A stretch of 9,230 nucleotides of DNA from Nitrospinota bacterium (GTDB lineage Bacteria; Nitrospinota; Nitrospinia; UBA9942), in assembly GCA_016234205.1 (NCBI GenBank), contig JACRGN010000028.1, forward strand, positions 1 through 9,230. Direction: 5' to 3'. A model generated the notes under the pieces. It made no database searches, was not told the DNA's origin, and worked only from the letters and a program-made list of their open reading frames with translations. Both the position numbers and the translations under genes were made by a program. Of this stretch, positions 1-6,333 are shown one piece after another (position 1 is the stretch's first letter; every line of letters begins with the position of its first letter).

Positions 1-1
1 A

Positions 2-394
2 ATCAAAGGCAGCATTGAAATACTTCTTTCTGGAATGGGAACAGCGTTTATTTCTTCCGTTTGGGGAATGTTTCTTTCACTGATTTACACTTTCATTGAG
101 AAATCAGAGATAAACTCTTTACACCATTCTATTCATCGTCTCACCTATGAACTTGACAAGAAGTTCAAAATATCAAAAGAGGATGAACGAACACTTGAAA
201 AGGCAAGGCAACAAGAAATCATTTCCGAGTATTTCATTTTCACAGACGAAAACAACAACAAGGTAAAACCAGCTAATGTTTTCCGGGACATCTACGAGGA
301 ATCAAAGAAGCAATCGAAAGCATTACAATCGTTTTCAACAGACCTTGCAATGAAAATTGAGGCAATATACAAATTAGGTAAAGGAGTCAAATAA
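2..394 (+). CDS. MotA/TolQ/ExbB-type proton channel protein, ZorA-like, C-terminal part (5' end outside window)
   Basis: The reading frame is open from base 2, so the first Met inside the window (base 35) is internal and the real start lies upstream. The 130 visible residues begin with a hydrophobic helix containing GMGTAFISSVWGMFLSL, the small-residue pattern of the last transmembrane helix in MotA/TolQ/ExbB channel proteins. A charged, helical cytoplasmic tail of about 100 residues follows and ends at KGVK. The helix and the tail after it look most like ZorA of Zorya anti-phage systems, but ZorA normally carries a much longer coiled-coil tail and is followed by zorB. Here the next gene is an unrelated thioesterase. 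The fragment may be a truncated remnant, a short-tailed relative or another channel subunit. The channel family is fairly secure; the ZorA assignment is an inference from remembered sequence style. Confidence 0.5.
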   Translation: MKGSIEILLSGMGTAFISSVWGMFLSLIYTFIEKSEINSLHHSIHRLTYELDKKFKISKEDERTLEKARQQEIISEYFIFTDENNNKVKPANVFRDIYEESKKQSKALQSFSTDLAMKIEAIYKLGKGVK

Positions 395-428
395 AATTGT
401 ATCGTTTTAACCAATATGCTACAATTTT
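393..428. repeat. 9-bp perfect inverted repeat spanning the thioesterase promoter
   Basis: AAAATTGTA (393-401) and TACAATTTT (420-428) are exact inverted copies separated by 18 bases. The arms overlap the candidate -35 and -10 hexamers of the downstream gene. This could be an operator-like dyad, or a weak AT-only hairpin ending the upstream gene. The stem has only two G-C pairs, so a strong intrinsic terminator is unlikely. Confidence 0.4.
397..425 (+). promoter_or_regulatory. Candidate sigma-70 promoter (extended -10) for the thioesterase
   Basis: TTGTAT (397-402) is separated by 17 bases from TACAAT (420-425), which matches the -10 consensus at five of six positions. TGC lies directly upstream of it (417-419), making an extended -10. 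Transcription would begin near base 432-434, leaving only about 7-9 bases before the ATG at 441. This fits the lack of any Shine-Dalgarno sequence there. Confidence 0.5.
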
Positions 429-440
429 TTCTAAAAAGCT

Positions 441-842
441 ATGCCAAATGAATTAATTCTCCGTCCCATTTATGCTGACACTGATGCTGAGGGTGTCGTT
501 TATTATGCTGTTTATCTTGAATGGATGGAGAAGGGACGTACAGAGGCTATCCGTGATACAGGATATACTGTTGCTGATTTTAAAGAGGAGGGAATTATAT
601 TTGCTGTTCGCCGTGCAGAAATTGATTACCATGCCCCGGCAAGATATGACGAACCAATTTCAATAAAAACAAAAGTCACTGAGATTAAAGGTGCCACTAT
701 TACATTTGAGCACGAGATAATCAATAAAGAGACAAATCAACTTTTAGTAAATGGGAAAATATTATTAGTCGCCTTGAAAAGTGAATCTCTTAAGCCAATA
801 AGGATACCTGAAAAATTAATTAAAGCCCTCCATATCATCTGA
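441..842 (+). CDS. Acyl-CoA thioesterase, hotdog fold, YbgC/FcbC (4-hydroxybenzoyl-CoA thioesterase) family
   Basis: A single-domain cytoplasmic enzyme of 133 residues, the usual family length, expected to hydrolyse an acyl- or aryl-CoA thioester. The signature is near the N-terminus: YADTDAEGVVYYAVYLEWME (residues 11-30) matches the family pattern of a catalytic Asp (D15), a Gly, a V-Y pair and the start of the long hotdog helix, followed by RTE (33-35). The common 'YHANY' stretch reads YYAVY here, so the His and Asn positions are both changed, which may alter substrate choice. The Met at 441 gives the standard N-terminus, although no ribosome-binding site precedes it. The gene has its own candidate promoter. 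Its stop overlaps the end of the convergent DUF3108 gene by 8 bases. E. coli YbgC is linked to tol-pal, but no tol-pal genes are visible here. The true substrate cannot be read from the sequence. Confidence 0.88.
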   Translation: MPNELILRPIYADTDAEGVVYYAVYLEWMEKGRTEAIRDTGYTVADFKEEGIIFAVRRAEIDYHAPARYDEPISIKTKVTEIKGATITFEHEIINKETNQLLVNGKILLVALKSESLKPIRIPEKLIKALHII

Positions 843-1605
843 CTGATTTAATTGCACTGACCCCTCTCATGTCTATAATATTTGCATATACAGAGCCTAT
901 TATGACCTTTGTCTTTACCTGGACAGGAATCTTCCTCTCATCATCTGTAAGCCAGATATATAAATCACCTTTCCTCTGAAAGATACCTTCGTATTTTAAT
1001 AAGGGCTTTACAAGTATTGTATCTACTTCCCCAGAGTAGATTTTTATCCTCTCTTTTTTTAAGACATACACCTCCACCTGCCAGTTCTTTTTATCTTCAA
1101 ACACATCAATGACAACCTTTTCGCCCACCTTGAGATTTTTTGTCCTTAAATAATAAAGAGATGAAAAAGCATCCTGGACAGCAGAGGGAACTGAGACTGT
1201 CTTAGGTTCATCCTTGTCTTTTATAAATGTAGCTTTATGGTCTATCTGGTTAAATATAGTTTCTACATCTCTTTTAGACTTCCCCTCACGCACTTTTAAT
1301 TTGAAGCTCCAGGGGAAAAAACCCCTGGTATCCATGAAGGTCTCTGCCATATCCTCTACCTTGTAAAATTTAGAAAACAACTCTGAGGAGTTTGCATAGT
1401 AGGCAATATGATACATCTCTCTTCCCTCTCTTACTATTTTATCCCTGACATGGAGTCTGCCTGTTCCAGCAGAGATACCAAACCAGCTTATCTCGTAAAT
1501 AAGCTCCTCTCCTTCATTAAATGGCTTGATATCTTCGGCAGCTGAAAATGGAGGGAGAAAAAATAATGAGAACAGAGATACAGTTACTAATAAAAGATTT
1601 GGCAT
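835..1605 (-). CDS. Exported DUF3108 domain protein
   Basis: A 256-residue protein with a hydrophobic N-terminal stretch (residues 3-20) and a plausible signal-peptidase site after SAA (21-23), so probably periplasmic. The rest resembles DUF3108: FNEGEELIYEISWFGISAG (28-46) is the typical opening, and a beta-rich body continues through VPSAVQDAFSSLYYLR (139-154) to GDLYIWLTDDERKIPVQV (213-230). The molecular function of DUF3108 is not established. Two oddities concern the start. The signal peptide has no Lys or Arg before its hydrophobic core, and the AGGA upstream is only one base from the ATG. However, the frame closes at a stop 36 bases upstream with no other usual start codon between, so this Met is the only reasonable choice. 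It lies 63 bases downstream of the methyltransferase on the same strand and may be co-transcribed with it. Confidence 0.8.
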   Translation of the reverse strand: MPNLLLVTVSLFSLFFLPPFSAAEDIKPFNEGEELIYEISWFGISAGTGRLHVRDKIVREGREMYHIAYYANSSELFSKFYKVEDMAETFMDTRGFFPWSFKLKVREGKSKRDVETIFNQIDHKATFIKDKDEPKTVSVPSAVQDAFSSLYYLRTKNLKVGEKVVIDVFEDKKNWQVEVYVLKKERIKIYSGEVDTILVKPLLKYEGIFQRKGDLYIWLTDDERKIPVQVKTKVIIGSVYANIIDMRGVSAIKSVR

Positions 1606-1668
1606 GTCCTGTAAATAGCGATAGGCAAAAGGGGAATAGGTCTATAATTAATAATGGACAGCTAATGT

Positions 1669-2295
1669 TCAGCAAACCTTGTTATTAACGGCAAATACCA
1701 CCTTCCAGAGGTCATACTTTTTTAATTTATATTTATGTCCTACTTCAAGTTTGGCACTGTCTATCAGATCATCCAATGACAGATCAGAACGCCATCCGAT
1801 TTTGCAGCAGATTGGATTTATATATTCTTCAACCTTTGCAATAAACTTATTATTACTCTGAAAATGGTTTACAATTACAATATTCCCTGTTTTTTTGCAG
1901 ACCCTCTTCATCTCCGATATAACCTTCACAGGGTCAGGCACAACACTTATTACAAATGTTGCGATTACATGGTCAAATGTATCGTCGTCAAATTCCAGCA
2001 TGGATGCATCCATTTCCTTGAGTGAAACATGGGCGAGGTTGTGTTTACTAACTTTTTCCCGTGCCTTCTTCAACATCTCTTTTGAAAGGTCTATCCCTGT
2101 AACCTCACAATGCGTCGGATATAATGGAAGGGATAATCCTGTTCCAACCCCGACATCCAATACCTTATCACCAGGTGTTATATCCATTGAGTTTATTACA
2201 TGCCTCTGCCTCGGATAAAAAAATTGCTTAAATATTACATCATATACATTAGAGTAACCTGCATAGATTTTTTTAATACTTTCTACATGAAGCAT
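1669..2295 (-). CDS. Class I SAM-dependent methyltransferase, PmtA-like (phosphatidylethanolamine N-methyltransferase type)
   Basis: A 208-residue soluble Rossmann-fold methyltransferase. Motif I is VLDVGVGTGLSLPLY (45-59), which binds S-adenosylmethionine. The acidic end of strand 2 is in GIDLSKEMLKKARE (67-80), and D96 in MDAS is the adenine-side acidic position. ATFVISVVPDP (112-122) and IVNHF (140-144) are characteristic of the bacterial PmtA type, which methylates phosphatidylethanolamine stepwise towards phosphatidylcholine at the inner membrane face. Overall length and the YAGYSNVYD opening also fit. A UbiE/COQ5-like or other small-molecule methyltransferase is the main alternative. 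The start is supported by a purine-rich AAGGGGGG seven bases upstream and by a candidate promoter. The large AsmA/YhdP-like gene upstream and the DUF3108 gene downstream give an envelope-lipid setting, but no phosphatidylcholine synthase or other lipid gene is present to confirm the substrate. Confidence 0.8.
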   Translation of the reverse strand: MLHVESIKKIYAGYSNVYDVIFKQFFYPRQRHVINSMDITPGDKVLDVGVGTGLSLPLYPTHCEVTGIDLSKEMLKKAREKVSKHNLAHVSLKEMDASMLEFDDDTFDHVIATFVISVVPDPVKVISEMKRVCKKTGNIVIVNHFQSNNKFIAKVEEYINPICCKIGWRSDLSLDDLIDSAKLEVGHKYKLKKYDLWKVVFAVNNKVC

Positions 2296-2302
2296 AACTC
2301 AA

Positions 2303-2310
2303 CCCCCCTT
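2303..2310 (-). promoter_or_regulatory. Ribosome-binding site of the methyltransferase
   Basis: On the minus strand AAGGGGGG lies seven bases before the ATG at 2295. It is the clearest Shine-Dalgarno-like tract in the window and fixes the methyltransferase start. Confidence 0.6.
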
Positions 2311-2352
2311 TCAGAAGAAACTCATTAAATTTAAAGAACTTTACCATTAAAA

Positions 2353-2381
2353 CTTATACCAGAAAATACCTTGATATGCAA
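2353..2381 (-). promoter_or_regulatory. Candidate sigma-70 promoter (extended -10) for the methyltransferase
   Basis: Reading the minus strand, TTGCAT (2381-2376) is followed after exactly 17 bases by TATAAG (2358-2353), five of six to consensus, preceded by TGG as an extended -10. The predicted transcript starts near 2346 and has a leader of about 50 bases. Because this site lies downstream of the hairpin mosaic at 2407-2560, the methyltransferase can be expressed separately from the large gene upstream. Confidence 0.5.
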
Positions 2382-2406
2382 ACAAAAAACCATAAAAATA
2401 TTATCT

Positions 2407-2560
2407 ATCCACAGATTTTCACAGATGACGTTCCTGCGGAAGCAGGAATCTAATTCCTTTAATATTTGGATTCCCGCTCCCCGCTTTCGCGGGGACAAGT
2501 TTACCCCTGCGGAAGCAGGGGCGGGAATGACATCTGCGGTAATCTGCGAAATCTGCGGAT
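2407..2560. repeat. REP-like mosaic of nested palindromes between two genes
   Basis: This element fills most of the 275-base gap between the methyltransferase and the AsmA-like gene. The outer ends ATCCACAGAT (2407-2416) and ATCTGCGGAT (2551-2560) are inverted copies with one mismatch. Inside are three perfect hairpins: TTCCTGC/GCAGGAA with a GGAA loop (2431-2448), CCCCGC/GCGGGG with a TTTC loop (2479-2494) and CCCCTGC/GCAGGGG with a GGAA loop (2504-2521). The last two are enclosed by ATTCCCGC (2470-2477) and GCGGGAAT (2521-2528), giving a three-way-junction shape. ATCTGCG occurs three times at 2532, 2542 and 2551. Such elements are typically dispersed in many copies; as RNA it could stabilise or terminate the 3' end of the AsmA-like transcript. 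It does not code for protein. Confidence 0.75.
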
Positions 2561-2570
2561 ATATAATTTA

Positions 2571-5500
2571 TCATTTCTTTTTAGGAGAGAGAATCTCCTG
2601 AGGTGTCAGCAGCAGCCTCTTGAAAACACCGAGGATCCCTTCTCCCAAGGACTCAAATGGCACAGCCGTAATCTGAGGGTCATTCATATCACCCTTTACC
2701 GTATAGTAAAACACTATCAGTGCCTTTTTGTCCCCTGTTAAAATCCTGCCGGCAAGAGGTATGCTGCTTATTATCTTATCCACTGTCTGAAACGGCTGGA
2801 CACCTATAATCATATCAATCTTTTTATCTTTTATATCAATCTCCCCTACTGTCGTTATTCTCATTGAATCGCTGTCTATAAGCAAATCTTCTGTTACTGC
2901 AATGCCATTTTTTATTTCAAAATTAGCAATTATTGAATTATAAGGCATCCCTTCCGTTACAAGGTCAGGGAGTTTAAATTTGAATATTTGATACACATTC
3001 AAAAGGGAGAATATCTTTGAGAGGATATGAAATCTATTTATATTTCCATTATGAATTTCAATATGGAGATTCCCGTTCATAGACTTCTTTATATCACCCA
3101 ACCCCATACCCTTTCCTGAAATCTTGCTATTTATATTTATGTTGCCATGTATATCACGAAATCCTTCTGGTAACTTCCCGTAAAGATTTTCTATATTCAT
3201 GTTTACCATCTTATTGCTTAAAGAAATTTCCACCCCATCTTCTTTATCCCAGTTGAGCCACCCCTTTTCTACATGGCTTCCACCAAACCCTTTAAGCAAT
3301 AAATTTTTTACCTTCATCATCTCGCGGTTATAATAAATATCAAACATCAGGCTTTCAAACGGAAGTCCCATTAATCTACCCTTATCTACAGCTATCTTCC
3401 CCCTCCATGTAATCATGCCTAATTGAGAATCCCTTTTCTCCTCACTTCCCGCCGCCACTTCCTCTTTTGAAGGAGGAAAAGTTTGTCCGGTTATATCTTT
3501 AGACGGGAAAAAATTATCAAAGTTGAAAGATGATGCATTGAGGACAAATTCAACAATGGGGTTTGAAAATTCTTTTACACTTGCACTAAACCTGACAGGG
3601 GAATCGCCAAAAAATCCGCCTGCAGATGGTATAAATATCCTGTCCCCTGTAAAATCGGCGGTAGCATTAAGATTATAAACAGGCATGGGCAGATAGGTTA
3701 ATTTAAAGTCAGCATTTCTAACTGACAGCTTCCCCTTTAATTTTGTATTACTTATGTTTTTCAGGTATCCAACAGTATTTAACTGAAGAGATACAATGCC
3801 TGACGCAACCGAATCTTCAGCCCTCGTGAGGAATTTAACAACATCAGTGATATTCATTTCATTTGTAGAGACAGACAAGATGAACTTCGGATTATCATAA
3901 TTATTTACCCTGCCTTTGACATCTATCTTTGCTGTTTTTAAAAATATAACCAAATTATCAATATTAATGGTATCTGAATTAACCCTTCCATCAAATTGAA
4001 TCCGATTTGGAAAACCCTTATCCTTTTCAAGCCATACATCATACCTATATGAAGAATCAGTCAGGTCAAGAGTTTGTGAGACAATGAAATCACCCTTCCT
4101 CCCCTTTAAATTGAAGTTTATCTCAGATACACCCTCAGCCTTTGAAACTTTTTTTATCTTATCCAATCCCAGAGTCAACGCATCGGATAGGTTAAGTCGG
4201 GAATATAGATTTATGTCTATCAAAGGATTCTGGGATTTAAAGTCTTTCACAACTCCTTTGATGCTAAACTTTGAATCCCTCATATTCCCGTTTAGTTTTT
4301 TTATGAGTATTTCTTCGGGTGAGAAATGAAAGGAGCCAGCCACATTTTCAATAGGGAGTTTGACCTGAACATGGTGAATAGTTAAGCCTTTAGCCTCGGC
4401 ATCCACTTCTATTCGGATCGGGGGCGTATTTTTTGGCAGAGGGCCAATAATTTTTATATCGGCAGTAACGATGCCTGCCCTGGCATCTATATTTTTTTTA
4501 TACTGCAGCGGAACATCCTTTAATAAAGTGCCCTTTGCCTTACGAACATCTGCATCCCCTTTGATAGAAAGTCTTAAATAAGGGAGAGATACCAGCTCTG
4601 AAATAGAGCCATTGAGATTGATAATTCTACACTCCTCATAATTGCCGGTTACATCCGAGAATATCAGATTTCCGTCTTTTAATGTCATCAAACCGTTCAG
4701 TCTTCTTAACGGATACTTCCCCTTATTTATATCCAGACTCAAATCCTTAACACCAATAACCCCTGACAGTAATTTAAAATTTGAAGGGTCGCTTAAATTT
4801 ATCAACTCTTTTACCTTTCCTGAAAACTTCAAACTTTTGACTTCCAGCTCCCCTTCCCTGATAACATTTTCAAAAAATTCTGAAGCCCCTGAAGAATGAA
4901 TCTTCCCCTTTATATACCTTTTACTTTTATCTATATCCAATCTGGGTATGGAAAGAGCAAGGTTAATTGTAGCTTTATCAGGCTTAAATCCATCTATTGA
5001 GCATTTGCCATTAATCAATAAGTCTTCTACTTTAAATTGGATATTTTCAAAGTTTAGCGAATCCTTCTTTAAGCTCATCGCATACTTAATAGAGCCGTGA
5101 TGAGGCTTCGTCGGGTCAGAAAGCACCTCTCTCCTAAGACCTTTATCATCATGGCCAGACTGAAAAAAATCTAATGACCTGAAGATTATGTCCCCTGAAG
5201 ATTCAAATCCATCTTTTAAATTCCCCTCTATTGATGTATCAATATCAAGCCATCCTCCCTGCTGGCTGCTGACAGCCGATAGCTCAGCCGGAAGATATTT
5301 TTTCAGATAATCGCTGAATCGGTTTAGAGGCAATGAATTAATCTTTATATGCCCCCCCCAATTAAAATTGGTGAGATAGAAGTTGATGAAATGATGCTGC
5401 AATTCTGCATAATCAACATTTTGTGATGAGTCTTTTACGGTTCCAGTCAGTTCAAATGTTGAAGGCTGATACTCGTTTGATAAAATTCCGTTTATTTTAA

Positions 5501-6155
5501 ATTTTATCATCTCGCGAAATAGGGGTTTTTCTATAATCATATTCAGCTTATTGAACTCAACAGGCACAGACGTTTCAGGTATGAAGCTGTCTGTAAATAT
5601 TAACCGGCTGTCAATTACCCTGACATCGCTCAGCATTGGAATAAACTTAAACTGCAGAGTGGTCAGAAAGCGGTTGAGCGGCGAAAAGATTGATTTTTTA
5701 TCTTCCAGGAGATATCCCCCCTCCTTCTCAGCCTTGAGTTCTAATAGCGGTGTAGTATAATTGGAGATTATCCTTGAGATATTAAAATATCCTTCTCTGT
5801 CTCTATTTGCGGATATATCTGCCCCTTCAATATATAAACTCCTTATTACTATTGTCTTTTGTTTGATAAGGGGGGTAAGCTTTATAAGTGTCTTTATTCT
5901 TTTTGCTGAGAATATACTTAATTCGTTTTCTTTTATTGATACATTGTTCAGCTCCAATTCTATGCCGTTCCTTATTGCAAACTGTATATCGCCTATGGAG
6001 ACAGATAACCTTGTATAGTCACTCAGCTTCTTTTCAATTAATCCCTTATAATTGTTTACATTAAGGAAGATGGGGGCAAGATTAATTAAAGCGGCAAAGA
6101 AGAATAAAAAGAAAAGGATTGATAGTAAAAGCCTTATTCTCGTTTTTCTTTTCAT
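2571..6155 (-). CDS. AsmA/YhdP-like large envelope protein (probable inter-membrane phospholipid transport family)
   Basis: A protein of 1194 residues with a basic N-terminus (MKRKTRIR) and one hydrophobic anchor at about residues 9-31. A long beta-rich periplasmic body follows, with repeated short strands of the 'L.G.......F.L' type. The start (about 32-125) resembles the AsmA N-terminal region. The end (about 1001-1165), with IPLAGRILTGDKK at 1132-1144 and a closing 'YYTVKGDMNDP' strand, matches the AsmA/YhdP-type C-terminal domain. The length is close to E. coli YhdP. Known relatives (AsmA, TamB, YhdP, YdbH) form long hydrophobic grooves bridging inner and outer membranes and move phospholipids; this role is inferred here from the family. 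The ATG at 6155 lacks a convincing ribosome-binding site but gives the expected N-terminus. It is followed by a hairpin mosaic and then a phospholipid-methyltransferase-like gene. Family assignment is secure; the exact subfamily is not. Confidence 0.82.
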   Translation of the reverse strand: MKRKTRIRLLLSILFFLFFFAALINLAPIFLNVNNYKGLIEKKLSDYTRLSVSIGDIQFAIRNGIELELNNVSIKENELSIFSAKRIKTLIKLTPLIKQKTIVIRSLYIEGADISANRDREGYFNISRIISNYTTPLLELKAEKEGGYLLEDKKSIFSPLNRFLTTLQFKFIPMLSDVRVIDSRLIFTDSFIPETSVPVEFNKLNMIIEKPLFREMIKFKINGILSNEYQPSTFELTGTVKDSSQNVDYAELQHHFINFYLTNFNWGGHIKINSLPLNRFSDYLKKYLPAELSAVSSQQGGWLDIDTSIEGNLKDGFESSGDIIFRSLDFFQSGHDDKGLRREVLSDPTKPHHGSIKYAMSLKKDSLNFENIQFKVEDLLINGKCSIDGFKPDKATINLALSIPRLDIDKSKRYIKGKIHSSGASEFFENVIREGELEVKSLKFSGKVKELINLSDPSNFKLLSGVIGVKDLSLDINKGKYPLRRLNGLMTLKDGNLIFSDVTGNYEECRIINLNGSISELVSLPYLRLSIKGDADVRKAKGTLLKDVPLQYKKNIDARAGIVTADIKIIGPLPKNTPPIRIEVDAEAKGLTIHHVQVKLPIENVAGSFHFSPEEILIKKLNGNMRDSKFSIKGVVKDFKSQNPLIDINLYSRLNLSDALTLGLDKIKKVSKAEGVSEINFNLKGRKGDFIVSQTLDLTDSSYRYDVWLEKDKGFPNRIQFDGRVNSDTINIDNLVIFLKTAKIDVKGRVNNYDNPKFILSVSTNEMNITDVVKFLTRAEDSVASGIVSLQLNTVGYLKNISNTKLKGKLSVRNADFKLTYLPMPVYNLNATADFTGDRIFIPSAGGFFGDSPVRFSASVKEFSNPIVEFVLNASSFNFDNFFPSKDITGQTFPPSKEEVAAGSEEKRDSQLGMITWRGKIAVDKGRLMGLPFESLMFDIYYNREMMKVKNLLLKGFGGSHVEKGWLNWDKEDGVEISLSNKMVNMNIENLYGKLPEGFRDIHGNININSKISGKGMGLGDIKKSMNGNLHIEIHNGNINRFHILSKIFSLLNVYQIFKFKLPDLVTEGMPYNSIIANFEIKNGIAVTEDLLIDSDSMRITTVGEIDIKDKKIDMIIGVQPFQTVDKIISSIPLAGRILTGDKKALIVFYYTVKGDMNDPQITAVPFESLGEGILGVFKRLLLTPQEILSPKKK

Positions 6156-6173
6156 TTTATTTATACATAGGAA

Positions 6174-6179
6174 ATTATA
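6174..6179 (-). promoter_or_regulatory. Possible -10 element for the AsmA-like gene
   Basis: A perfect TATAAT is present on the minus strand 18 bases before the ATG of the AsmA-like gene. No recognisable -35 hexamer lies at the proper distance, where the sequence is a C/T tract. The promoter call is therefore weak, and the leader would be only about 12 bases. Confidence 0.28.
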
Positions 6180-6188
6180 AAAAACATA

Positions 6189-6278
6189 TAAGGAGAAAGG
6201 GGGAAGAAGATGGAGAAATGGAGAGATAATAAGTCAGATTCTTTTTTCTCCTTTTCTCCCTTTTCTCCATTCTCCTTA
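6189..6278. repeat. Purine/pyrimidine inverted repeat built of GGAGA/TCTCC units
   Basis: TAAGGAGAA (6189-6197) and TTCTCCTTA (6270-6278) are perfect inverted ends. The left arm is purine-rich, with GGAGA at 6192, 6212 and 6220. The right arm is pyrimidine-rich, with TCTCC at 6247, 6255, 6264 and 6271, a period of 7-9 bases. Allowing gaps, the arms pair along most of their length around a short central spacer. It lies between the end of the kinase gene and the start of the AsmA-like gene, both on the minus strand, and could serve as a transcript end or a triplex-forming tract. Confidence 0.5.
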
Positions 6279-6333
6279 ATCTTTTTCTTTTATTCTTATC
6301 ATTTTATTTTATCCGATGGATGGCAGGGATATT

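Noticed and set aside
393..430. Strong intrinsic terminator after the channel gene
   Set aside because: The stem is almost all A-T with an 18-base loop, so it would be unstable. The same bases fit better as a promoter with an overlapping dyad.
1679..2218. Plus-strand frames opposite the methyltransferase
   Set aside because: The minus-strand frame contains all the methyltransferase motifs, a ribosome-binding site and a promoter. The plus-strand peptides show none of these.
2407..2560. Insertion sequence
   Set aside because: There are paired ends and hairpins but no transposase and no clear target-site duplication. At 154 bases it can at most be a non-autonomous element.
2371..2741. Two open frames on the plus strand (2371-2601 and 2466-2741)
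   Set aside because: They run through the palindromic repeat mosaic and into the antisense of the AsmA-like gene. The peptides (FLRKQES..., WIPAPRFRGD...) are chance translations of the repeat, a well-known false gene pattern.
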